From the NCBI GenBank assembly GCA_963772515.1, contig CAVYXC010000005.1, positions 248,001 through 312,000 of the forward strand: 64,000 nt of DNA, in the 5' to 3' direction. Shown piece by piece: positions 23,774 through 31,590 of this stretch (the first letter of the stretch is position 1; every line of letters starts with the position of its first letter). This DNA comes from JAFAHD01 sp963772515 (GTDB lineage: Bacteria > Vulcanimicrobiota > Vulcanimicrobiia > Eremiobacterales > Eremiobacteraceae). A model generated the notes under the pieces. The model saw only the letters and a program-made list of their open reading frames with translations, had not been told where the DNA came from and did not search any database. A program made the position numbers and the translations under genes.

Positions 23774-24601
23774 GTGAGCTTCACCCCGGGTGCGCCCCTT
23801 CGCCGCAGCTTCAAGGAAGACCGCGAGGAGCGCAAGCGCAAGAAAGAGTCCCGGCAGCGCATCCGCATCATCGCGGGAATCGCCGTCCTCGTGATCGTCG
23901 GTGCCGGAGCCTACGTGGCATACGCGCGGCCGGACTTCAACGCACTCCTAGGCAGCTTCACCCATCAAGCAGCGCCGAAGCCGACGCCCAAGGCGACGCT
24001 CGCAAGCCATCTGCTCGTCTACCATCCGCCGAAATCGCCGAGTCTGCTCAACGCGTCGCCGACGCCGCTGCCGACCACGACTCCAGTGCCGACCCCGACA
24101 CCCCAGCCGACGCCGACGCCGACACCCGGCCCGAAAAAGACGCCCGCGCCCAAACCCAAGCCAAGCGCGGCGGCGCTGCGCACGTTGCGGACGGCCAACC
24201 TCGCAGCCCTCAACAACACATTCGCACAGCCGCCGACGCCCGCGCCGCTGGGTACGAATCCGCCGACGTCGCCGCCCGCAACGCCGATCCCGGCGACGCC
24301 GACACCCGCGGCTGAGGTCTACGCGCCGCAGATCGTGGTGGACGCGCGCTTCGCCAATCGCATTTTGCCGGACTATCCCGAGATCGCCAAAGAGCAGAAC
24401 GCCTCGGGCACCGCAACGGTGCTCGTCACGGTCGGACCGAAGGGAAACGTGATCTCGCAGCGCTTAGAGAAATCGGCCGGGCACCCGGCGCTGGATCAAG
24501 CGGCGCTCGCAGCAGCCGCACGAAGCTCGTTCCTGCCGCCGAAGATCGACGGCAAGCCGGCGACCGAGACGTATCGCATCGTCTACACCTTCGCCCCCTA
24601 G
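23774..24601 (+). CDS. TonB-family C-terminal-domain protein
   Basis: 275-residue protein with a basic cytoplasmic N-terminus (to about residue 30), one transmembrane helix (31-51), a long Pro/Thr/Lys-rich periplasmic spacer (about 65-180), and a C-terminal TonB domain (ILPDYPEIAKEQNASGTATV, then VTVGPKGNVISQRLEKSAGH). TonB proteins transmit inner-membrane energy to outer-membrane receptors, which supports a diderm envelope, but no ExbBD or receptor is seen nearby. GTG 23774 is preceded by GGAGG at 23760-23764. Its stop is shared in CTAG (24598-24601) with the convergent TPR gene. Confidence 0.85.
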   Translation: MSFTPGAPLRRSFKEDREERKRKKESRQRIRIIAGIAVLVIVGAGAYVAYARPDFNALLGSFTHQAAPKPTPKATLASHLLVYHPPKSPSLLNASPTPLPTTTPVPTPTPQPTPTPTPGPKKTPAPKPKPSAAALRTLRTANLAALNNTFAQPPTPAPLGTNPPTSPPATPIPATPTPAAEVYAPQIVVDARFANRILPDYPEIAKEQNASGTATVLVTVGPKGNVISQRLEKSAGHPALDQAALAAAARSSFLPPKIDGKPATETYRIVYTFAP

Positions 24602-26070
24602 ACGCGTTCGACTTGGCGGATGCTCGAGAGCAGTTGCGAGCGTCGTAGGATCAGCGCAGGGTCGGGCACTTCCTTGATGAGGTCGGTCAGCGCATCCAGC
24701 GCTTTGGTTGGATCTTGCGCCGCTTGCGCGTCGGCAAAGCGCAGACACGCGCCGACCGCTTCGCTCTTGCGATCCATCTTCATATAGGAATGCGCGAGCA
24801 GGACGAGCACTTCGGGGATGTCGCCGCGTTTGAGGATGCGGTCGCAAGCCTGCGCGGCCTCTTCGTAGCTGCCCGCATCGTATTGCTCTTGTGCTTTGCG
24901 CAGCGCGAACGCGTAGATGGCACGTGATGGCGTGCTCGCCGGCGCTTTTGCGGGCTCGGCGGCCGGTTGCTGGGCTGCCGGCTGTTCTGCTACCGGTTGT
25001 TCGGCTGCCGGCTGCGACGGGCTCGCAGGTGCCGGGGCCGCTGAGGCGACCGCCTCCACCGTCTCCTCGACGAGTTCGCCGGGTGATTTTTCGACGAGCT
25101 CCGGCGCGCTTGACTCGTCGGTTTCGACGTGCGTCTGCGGCGTTGGTGCTGCGGGCTGGGCCGAAGGCTGTGTCGGCGGCGGCGGCGCGGCCGGCGCGGC
25201 GACAGGAGTCGCCGGGCGGGGCGGGGCTGCGCGCAGCTTCGCTTCGACGTCGGCGAGATAGTTGGGACCGAGCACGTTGATGCCGCGCCGCGCTGCGCCG
25301 TTGCGGTTATCCGCCTCGAGGACGCGCGCGTATAGGTCGACGAGCCGGTGCTCCATGCTGGTGCGCCAGCCGGCATCGCGTGCGGGATCGCGCCGCACGA
25401 GCACGCCCAGGTGGTCGAGCGAGGGGACGTGCCTCTTCAGCACCTCGCCCGGCAGCATTTCCATCGAGTTGAAGACGTCGTCCAACTCGTCCGGATTGAG
25501 GTCGATGAAGCGCATGGCCCGGTCGGCGACCTGCTCGAACTGGCCGGCGGCAGCGTGCGCGGCGATACCTCTGCGCAGATGCTCGGTCGCTTCGTCGCTG
25601 CGTCCGAGCGCCGCGTACAGCTCGCTCAAGCGGACGGGGATGTCGCCGTCGTCCGGTTCCAGCTTCCAGCTGTAGCGGTATTCGTCGATCGCGTCGGCCG
25701 CGTAGCCGGCGTTGCGCAAGCCGTCGGCATTGGCGCGCCGGATCACGGCGACGTCGGCGAACTCGTTTGCGAGATCGGCGAGCATCTCCAGCGAATCTTC
25801 AGTGGGCGACGTCGAGTGGGCGAGCTCGGCGTACTTGGTGGCGACGCGGACTCGTTCCGGCCCGAGCGGATTCTTCTCTACCCGGCCGAGCAGGCCGCGC
25901 CGTTTCTCTTTCGCACGCAGCAGCTCGCCGAGCAGCTCGAGGCCCTGCGCCGGCCGATCCTCTTGGGCGAATGCTTCGGCTGCCGCGATGTAGAGCGGCA
26001 CGGACGCACGCAGGCCTTCCTTGGCCGCGGTCTCAACCGCGAGTTGGCGCTTGCGGTTGGCGTTCGTCAC
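24598..26070 (-). CDS. TPR-repeat protein with Pro/Ala-rich linker
   Basis: 490-residue protein of unknown role. The N-terminal 270 residues are TPR-like helices (for example YAADAIDEYRYSWKLEPDDG and LYAALGRSDEATEHLRRGIA). A proline/alanine/glutamine-rich linker follows (about 275-375), then a second TPR segment (YDAGSYEEAAQACDRILKRG; SYMKMDRKSEAVGACLRFAD). There is no signal peptide, so it is probably cytoplasmic. It follows the 832-residue TPR/coiled-coil gene by 3 bases and was probably made from the same mRNA and duplicated from a shared ancestor. GTG start at 26070. Its stop shares CTAG with the TonB-like gene. Confidence 0.75.
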   Translation of the reverse strand: MTNANRKRQLAVETAAKEGLRASVPLYIAAAEAFAQEDRPAQGLELLGELLRAKEKRRGLLGRVEKNPLGPERVRVATKYAELAHSTSPTEDSLEMLADLANEFADVAVIRRANADGLRNAGYAADAIDEYRYSWKLEPDDGDIPVRLSELYAALGRSDEATEHLRRGIAAHAAAGQFEQVADRAMRFIDLNPDELDDVFNSMEMLPGEVLKRHVPSLDHLGVLVRRDPARDAGWRTSMEHRLVDLYARVLEADNRNGAARRGINVLGPNYLADVEAKLRAAPPRPATPVAAPAAPPPPTQPSAQPAAPTPQTHVETDESSAPELVEKSPGELVEETVEAVASAAPAPASPSQPAAEQPVAEQPAAQQPAAEPAKAPASTPSRAIYAFALRKAQEQYDAGSYEEAAQACDRILKRGDIPEVLVLLAHSYMKMDRKSEAVGACLRFADAQAAQDPTKALDALTDLIKEVPDPALILRRSQLLSSIRQVERV

Positions 26071-26073
26071 GCG

Positions 26074-28572
26074 CTATGCCGCGCCGCCGGCCGCGGCTTT
26101 TGCTGCTTTCGCCTTGAGCGAGTCGAGTCTAGCGGGGACGTCGCGATACTTGGGATTGGCGGCGAAGATCTCTTCGAGCGCCCAGGTGGCCAACTCGTGC
26201 GACTCGCTGTCGTCGCGGCTCTCGTGCGCCGCGGCCATGTGGTAGAGCGCATCGTGATATTGCTCTTCCGGATGGCCGGAGACTTCAAGCGCCTTGGCGT
26301 AGCGCGACAGCGCTTCGTCGTGATTGCCCATCTGCGCATAGCAGCGGCCGATCGCCGTCTCGACGAGCACCGCGAACTCGGAATTGGACTGGAGCTGCTC
26401 CAACGTCTTGAGCGCCTCTTGCGGCTTGCCGCTCTCAAGCTGCGCGATGCCTCGCGCGTATATCCCGCCAGGCGAATTGTCGTCGGCCTTGGGCGCGGCC
26501 GGTTTCTCGGCGGCCTTGGCGGCTTCTGCTTTGGCAGCTTCCGCTTTGGCGGCTTCGGCCTTGATGGCGTCCGCTTTGACCGCGTCGGCTTTCGCGCTCG
26601 CGGCTTTCGCCGCGTCGGCCTTGGCGGCGTCCGCTTTGACGGCTTCAGCCTTGGCGTGATCCGCCTTCTGCGCCTGGACCTTCGCAGCCTCGACTTTCGC
26701 GGTCTCGACCTTTTGCGCTTCGGCTTTCTCAGCGTCGGCCTTGGCCTGCTTGGCGGCGAAATCGGGTGCGGGTGCCGAACCGTTGGGCTTCACGGCAGCC
26801 GCAGGCGCGGCAGCGGGAGGCGCCGCCGGTTGCGCGGGCGCGGCAGCTGGAGCCGATGCTCGCTCGATCGCTGCGGCAAGACCGGCCTCGAGCTTGGCGA
26901 TGTCCGCATCGCTCAAGCCGCCCGCTTGCGACTCGCCGAGTCCTTGGATCTGCGCCAGCGTCGCCTCGGTCTGTTTGCGCCGCTCGGTCAACGCGACCGC
27001 GAGCGCGCGCAACTGTCCGACTGCGTCTTGGATGCCCTTCTGCGCGGCCATCGTCGTGGTGATCGTCGCCTCGACGTCAGCGATGCCCGCCAGCGCCGTC
27101 GTGGCGTCGCCCGCCACCGCGTGCGCGTGCGCAGCGGCTTCGATGATGCGTCGCTCTGCGCTTTCGACTTGCGTCTTGGCCCGCTCGAACGTCTCGCGCG
27201 ATTTCGCGACCGTGGCTTCGGCGGCGATGGCGTCCGCTTTCGCGCGCTCGGCGCGCGTCTTCGCCTCGTCCAGCAGCGCCTTGGCGGCTTCCGCTTCCTT
27301 CTTCAACGCGCCGAAGCTCGCCGCGACCTCGAGCAGCGCCTTTTCGACCGCGGTCGCATCCGTCTTCGCCTTGTCGGCGCGCGTGCGTACGCCGCCGGCG
27401 TCCGTCTGCAGCTGCTCCATCGACTTGACGATGCCCGCGCGCTGTTCGTCCGCCTGCTTCACGTTTTCGTGTAACGCCTCGATCGAGACCAGTCCCGTCC
27501 GGGCTTGTTCGAGCTTCGTGGACAGGGCTGCCAGCGTCGCTTCTTCGGCTGCGCGTGCCTTGGCGACGTTATCGAGCTGTGCTTTGATCGCGGTCAGCTC
27601 TTGATCGGCACCCGTCTTCAGCGCGGCGACCGATTCGAGCGTCGTCTGCGCGGCCTTGATCTGCTCTTCGATCGCGAGGCGCTGCTTGTACGACTCGGCG
27701 ATCGCGGCTGTCACCTGCGCGAGTTCAAGCGTGGCTTTGGATTGCTGCTCGATCAGCTTGTAATCGGGGGACATGACCGCTGCCGCGACCTGCTCGACCG
27801 GTGGCGGCGGCGGCGGCGGCACGGGCTTGGGCTCTGCTTTGGGCGCCGGCTTCGGCCGCTCGCGTGGCTCGGGCGCTATGCGCTCCATCTCGGATTCGAG
27901 TCCGCGCGCACGGGCGTTGCCTGGATCGAACTCGAGGATATCGCGCGCGCACTGCAGCGCGAGCGCGTAATCCATGACCTTGCGCGCCGCCTCCGCCGAC
28001 TGCAGCAGATACGCGGTGGCTTCGGGGGCCATCTGTTTGATGCGATAGAGCCGGCCCAGGTGGGCGAGCGCTTCCGCGTGGTTCTTGTCGCGTTCGACGA
28101 TGCGTTTGAACGTCAGGATGGCTTGGTCGATCTGATCGTCAGCTTCGTAGACGCAGCCGGCTTCGAACAGCGCGGGCACAAACGTGTACGCCGACTTGCG
28201 CAGCACTTCGGCGAAGCGGCCGAGACCTGCCGCCTTATTGCCGGCAGCGATCTCCACGCGGCCAAGCTCGAAGATCGGCTCGTAGTTCTTCTCGTCGATG
28301 GCCTTGGCGGCTTCGAACGCTTTGCGCGCTTGGTCCGTGTCGCCGCTGTCCAGTAGCAGCCGGCCGGCGCGCATGTACCAGCCGAACGCCTCTTCCATGC
28401 CGAGGTCTGCGGCGATGCGCGCGGCTTGCGCCAGCTGTGCGGGCGAGGTGTCTGCCCGGCCAACCGCTTGGCGCACGAGAGAGCCGGCCGCGACGGTATT
28501 GCCGTTGGCGACTTCGGCCTGGGCTTGCGCCAGGCTCTGCGCGGACGCCGGGCCGGGCTGCTGCTCACTCAT
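26074..28572 (-). CDS. Large TPR and coiled-coil protein
   Basis: 832-residue protein. Residues 1-215 are TPR-like (ARKAFEAAKAIDEKNYEPIF, ILTFKRIVERDKNHAEALAH). A Lys/Pro-rich segment follows (about 228-250), then a long predicted coiled coil (about 265-560). An Ala/Lys/Glu/Asp region built from five-residue units such as KADAA and KAEAA comes next (about 610-700), and a final TPR region ends the protein (GKPQEALKTLEQLQSN; GNHDEALSRYAKALEVSGHP). No signal peptide or transmembrane helix was seen. I do not recognise the family; a cytoplasmic scaffold is the best guess. The upstream 100 bases hold a probable promoter but no clear boxes. Confidence 0.78.
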   Translation of the reverse strand: MSEQQPGPASAQSLAQAQAEVANGNTVAAGSLVRQAVGRADTSPAQLAQAARIAADLGMEEAFGWYMRAGRLLLDSGDTDQARKAFEAAKAIDEKNYEPIFELGRVEIAAGNKAAGLGRFAEVLRKSAYTFVPALFEAGCVYEADDQIDQAILTFKRIVERDKNHAEALAHLGRLYRIKQMAPEATAYLLQSAEAARKVMDYALALQCARDILEFDPGNARARGLESEMERIAPEPRERPKPAPKAEPKPVPPPPPPPVEQVAAAVMSPDYKLIEQQSKATLELAQVTAAIAESYKQRLAIEEQIKAAQTTLESVAALKTGADQELTAIKAQLDNVAKARAAEEATLAALSTKLEQARTGLVSIEALHENVKQADEQRAGIVKSMEQLQTDAGGVRTRADKAKTDATAVEKALLEVAASFGALKKEAEAAKALLDEAKTRAERAKADAIAAEATVAKSRETFERAKTQVESAERRIIEAAAHAHAVAGDATTALAGIADVEATITTTMAAQKGIQDAVGQLRALAVALTERRKQTEATLAQIQGLGESQAGGLSDADIAKLEAGLAAAIERASAPAAAPAQPAAPPAAAPAAAVKPNGSAPAPDFAAKQAKADAEKAEAQKVETAKVEAAKVQAQKADHAKAEAVKADAAKADAAKAASAKADAVKADAIKAEAAKAEAAKAEAAKAAEKPAAPKADDNSPGGIYARGIAQLESGKPQEALKTLEQLQSNSEFAVLVETAIGRCYAQMGNHDEALSRYAKALEVSGHPEEQYHDALYHMAAAHESRDDSESHELATWALEEIFAANPKYRDVPARLDSLKAKAAKAAAGGAA
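26510..26740. repeat. Short-period coding repeats, K-A-[DE]-A-x units
   Basis: About 15-base degenerate tandem units of the form CTTGGCGGCTTCCGC occur on the plus strand. They encode repeated Lys-Ala-Glu/Asp-Ala-Xaa pentapeptides on the minus strand within the 832-residue protein. Such repeats can change number by slippage in multiples of 15 bases without breaking the frame. Confidence 0.75.
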
Positions 28573-28675
28573 ACGTTCGATGCCTGCTCCGTGTTTAAGG
28601 AAAAAACGAACAATCCCACTGTGCGGACGCTTACATTAATTATCGGCTGTACCGCCCTCTGGGCTTAAGGTGCCC

Positions 28676-29629
28676 TTAGCGTGCGGCGGCAGAGGCCTGG
28701 TGGGCCTGGCTCTCTAGGGATTCGATATATTTCTCCGCTTCCATCGCGGCGCGGCAACCAAGCCCCGCCGCGGTGATCGCCTGCCTATAGCGCGTGTCTT
28801 GGACGTCGCCGGCGACGAACACGCCCGGGACCTTCGTGCGTACGCCGTCCGGCGAGATGATGTACCCTCGGTGGTCGAGCTCTAGTTGTCCCGCGAAGAT
28901 CTGCGTATTGGGCACGTGCCCGATCGCGACGAACACCGCGTCGCACGGCCGCTCCGTGACGGCGCCCGTCGCAAGATCGCGCAGCACCACACCGGTCACA
29001 CCGCGATCGCCGCGGATGTCCTCCACCACCGTGTTCCACATGAACGACATCTTCGGATGCGCGAACGCGCGCGCTTGCATGATCTTCGATGCGCGCAGCG
29101 CGTCGCGCCGATGCACGACCGTCACCGCGCGACCGAAGCGCGTGAGGAACAAGCCGTCCTCGAGCGCCGTGTCGCCGCCGCCGACCACGATGATGTCTTT
29201 GTCGCGGAAGAACGCGCCGTCGCACGTCGCGCAGCTCGACACGCCGCGGCCGCGCAATCGTGTTTCATTGTCGAGTCCCAACCATTGCGCCGATGCGCCG
29301 GTCGCAGCGATCACGACGTTGGCATGATGTTCTTCGTCGTCGACCCACACGCGCAGCGGCTGCGAGCTGAAATCCACGCGCGTCACGTCTTCATTGTGGA
29401 TGACCGCGCCGAAACGCTCGGCCTGCGCGCGGAACTTTTCCATCAGCTCTGGCCCCAAGATACCCTCGGGGAACCCGGGATAGTTCTCGACGTCGCTGGT
29501 GAGCATGAGCTGGCCGCCGTACAGTCCGCCGGCGAACATCAACGGCGCAAGATTCGCGCGCGCGGTGTAGATGGCCGCTGTCAAACCGGCCGGGCCTGAT
29601 CCGATGATGATGACCTTGCGTGGGTGCAT
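28676..29629 (-). CDS. trxB: Thioredoxin-disulfide reductase
   Basis: 317-residue flavoprotein that reduces thioredoxin with NADPH. It has the FAD motif VIIIGSGPAGLTAAIYTARA near residue 6, VENYPGFPEG, the redox-active pair Cys133/Cys136 in SSCATCDGAFF, the NADPH motif VVGGGDTALEDGLFL with the HRRD phosphate-binding residues, and a final GVFVAGDVQDTRYRQAITAA. All expected domains are present at normal length. It is divergent from the cysteine-synthase-like gene, with only 47 bases between them. Confidence 0.95.
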   Translation of the reverse strand: MHPRKVIIIGSGPAGLTAAIYTARANLAPLMFAGGLYGGQLMLTSDVENYPGFPEGILGPELMEKFRAQAERFGAVIHNEDVTRVDFSSQPLRVWVDDEEHHANVVIAATGASAQWLGLDNETRLRGRGVSSCATCDGAFFRDKDIIVVGGGDTALEDGLFLTRFGRAVTVVHRRDALRASKIMQARAFAHPKMSFMWNTVVEDIRGDRGVTGVVLRDLATGAVTERPCDAVFVAIGHVPNTQIFAGQLELDHRGYIISPDGVRTKVPGVFVAGDVQDTRYRQAITAAGLGCRAAMEAEKYIESLESQAHQASAAAR

Positions 29630-29676
29630 CGCAGTCGAAGGTATTCCGCGTGGCCGGTGGGTAGCCTTTTGCCGAC

Positions 29677-30678
29677 ATGAGCGGCGGCATCAGACCCGAC
29701 CTGTTCGCGGCAGTGGGCGGCACCCCGCTCATCCGCATACCGCGCCTGTCCGCGACGCTCGGCCGCAACATCCTCGGCAAAGCCGAGCATCTCAATCCAG
29801 GCGGCTCCGTCAAGGATCGCGCGGCCAAGTATATCATCGAAGCGGCCGAACGGGCCGGCACGCTCAAACCCGGCGGCACGATCGTCGAAGGCACTGCTGG
29901 CAACACCGGCATCGCGCTCGCGCTGCTCGGCAACTCGCGCGGCTATCGCACTATCGTCGTGATCCCCGACGACCAGTCGCCCGAGAAGTTCGAGCTTTTG
30001 CGCACGTTCGGCGTTGACGTGCGCATCGTTCCGCCCGCTGCGTTCGCGGACGACAATAACTACTACCATGTCGCGCGGCGCATCGCGCAGTCGACGGCCA
30101 ATGCGTTGTGGGCGGACCAATTCAACAACCCCGCCAACCGCCGCGCCCACTACGAGACCACCGGACCCGAGCTGTGGGAAGACACCGGCGGATCGATCGA
30201 CGCATTCGTGGCTGCGGCCGGCACCGGCGGCACGTTCGCCGGCGTGTCTGCGTTTTTGAAAGAGCGCGACTCCGCCGTACACTGCGTGCTCGCAGATCCG
30301 ATGGGCTCGGCGCTTTACTGTTACGTCAAGTCGGGCACGCTCGACGTCGAAGGCGAGTCGATAGCCGAAGGCATCGGCATCAAACGCATCACCGAGAACT
30401 TCAAGGATGCGCCCGTCGATGACGCGCTGCGCGTTGACGACCGCACGATGGTCGAAATGGCGCACTATCTGCTGCGCGAAGAAGGACTGCTGCTCGGCGG
30501 TTCGGCCGCGCTCAACGTCACCGCCGCGGCGCGGATCGCAAAAGGGCTTCCTGCCGGTGCGAGCGTCGTCACCATTTTGTGCGACGGCGGCGCGCGCTCG
30601 ATGTCCCGGCTCTACAACGCGGCGTGGCTTGCGGAGAACGGCTTGACCCCGACGGCGAAGGGGCTGGAGTTCCTGTAG
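29677..30678 (+). CDS. Cysteine-synthase-like PLP enzyme
   Basis: 333-residue fold-type II PLP enzyme. The PLP lysine is Lys46 in NPGGSVKDRAAKYI. The substrate loop reads EGTAGNTGIALAL, the variant seen in a branch of CysK-like proteins rather than the usual EPTSGNTG. It also has AAGTGGTFAGVSAFLK (phosphate loop) and a serine-binding GGSAALNVTAA. The likely reaction is beta-replacement on O-acetylserine or a related substrate with sulfide. It is divergent from trxB, an attractive thiol-metabolism pairing. The stop is 76 bases before nuoA. Confidence 0.85.
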   Translation: MSGGIRPDLFAAVGGTPLIRIPRLSATLGRNILGKAEHLNPGGSVKDRAAKYIIEAAERAGTLKPGGTIVEGTAGNTGIALALLGNSRGYRTIVVIPDDQSPEKFELLRTFGVDVRIVPPAAFADDNNYYHVARRIAQSTANALWADQFNNPANRRAHYETTGPELWEDTGGSIDAFVAAAGTGGTFAGVSAFLKERDSAVHCVLADPMGSALYCYVKSGTLDVEGESIAEGIGIKRITENFKDAPVDDALRVDDRTMVEMAHYLLREEGLLLGGSAALNVTAAARIAKGLPAGASVVTILCDGGARSMSRLYNAAWLAENGLTPTAKGLEFL

Positions 30679-30754
30679 CGGTCGGGGGGACTTTGGGAAT
30701 ATTTTCACAAACTCACGGGACGTCTCGAAAAGCGTAATTCTGCAAGGACACGCC

Positions 30755-31114
30755 GTGCTCGAATCTCCCTGGACCGCGATTCTCATCTTCTTCGTCGTCG
30801 CCGTCGTGGTGGCGTCGCTGATCGCCGTCGTGCCCGGCATCTTCACCAAGAAACGCCCGACGCCGAACAAGCTCGACCCTTACGAATGCGGCGTGCCGCC
30901 GACCTCCGCCATGGCGGGGCGTTTCCCGGTCCGCTTCTACCTCGTCGCGATGCTGTTCGTCGTCTTCGACGTCGAGGCGGCGTCGTTCTATCCATGGGCA
31001 GTGCGCTTGGGCCGGCTGGGCGCATTCGGCCTCATCGAGATGGTCGCGTTCATCATCGTGCTCGGCATCGGCTACGCGTACGTCTGGAAAAAAGGCGGCT
31101 TCTCATGGAGATGA
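30755..31114 (+). CDS. nuoA: NADH-quinone oxidoreductase subunit A
   Basis: 119-residue membrane subunit with three predicted helices and the NuoA signature YECGVPP...RFPVRFYLVAMLFVVFDVEA (Asp/Glu-rich loop near residues 41-75). It is the first gene of a 14-gene complex I locus. GTG start at 30755 with AAGGA 7 bases upstream. The 76-base leader after the cysteine-synthase-like gene probably carries the operon promoter, though I do not see clear boxes. Confidence 0.95.
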   Translation: MLESPWTAILIFFVVAVVVASLIAVVPGIFTKKRPTPNKLDPYECGVPPTSAMAGRFPVRFYLVAMLFVVFDVEAASFYPWAVRLGRLGAFGLIEMVAFIIVLGIGYAYVWKKGGFSWR

Positions 31115-31590
31115 TGAGCCCGCAGCAACCGTTCATCACCACCAAACTGGACGAATTCATCCATTGGGCGCAGTCTTCTGCCATCTGGCCGATGACGATG
31201 GGCCTGGCGTGCTGCGCGATCGAGATGATGAGCATCGTCTCGCCGCGCTACGACACCTCGCGCTTCGGCGCCGAAGTGTTCCGGTCGTCGCCGCGCCAAA
31301 GCGACTTGATGATCGTGTCGGGACGCGTCGCCAACAAGATGGCCCCCATCTTGCGCATGCTGTACGATCAGATGCCCGATCCCAAGTGGGTCATCTCGAT
31401 GGGCGCGTGCGCATCGTCGGGCGGCGTCTTCGACAACTATGCGGTATTGCCGGGCGTGGATTCGATTTTGCCGGTCGACGTGTACGTGCCCGGCTGCCCG
31501 CCCAGCCCCGATGCGCTGATCTACGCGCTGATGCAGCTGCGCCGTCAGATCGAGGCGGGCGGCAAAGCCAACGTGCTGACGCGTGTCTGA
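31105..31590 (+). CDS. nuoB: NADH-quinone oxidoreductase subunit B
   Basis: 161-residue peripheral subunit carrying cluster N2. The ligands appear as the tandem cysteines of LACCAIEMM, the Cys in SMGACASSGG and the Cys in VPGCPPSPDAL. ATG 31105 overlaps the nuoA stop by 10 bases; ATG 31111 is an alternative. It transfers electrons from the peripheral arm to quinone together with NuoD. Confidence 0.95.
   Translation: MEMMSPQQPFITTKLDEFIHWAQSSAIWPMTMGLACCAIEMMSIVSPRYDTSRFGAEVFRSSPRQSDLMIVSGRVANKMAPILRMLYDQMPDPKWVISMGACASSGGVFDNYAVLPGVDSILPVDVYVPGCPPSPDALIYALMQLRRQIEAGGKANVLTRV

Noticed and set aside
24050..24320. Proline/threonine-coding repeats in the TonB-like gene as a tandem-repeat locus
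   Set aside because: They are irregular low-complexity codons (CCG ACG) typical of TonB spacers rather than a defined repeat unit.
25348..27474. A 708-codon open frame on the plus strand opposite the TPR/coiled-coil genes
   Set aside because: It is antisense to two genes with clear TPR repeats. Its Arg/Leu/Gly-rich product has no domain, and long antisense frames are expected in this GC-rich DNA.
30673..30700. TGTAGCGGTCGGGGGGACTTT after the cysteine-synthase-like gene as a further palindrome copy
   Set aside because: Only one arm start (CGGTCG) and a flank-like TGTAG match; no second arm is present, so it is within chance similarity.
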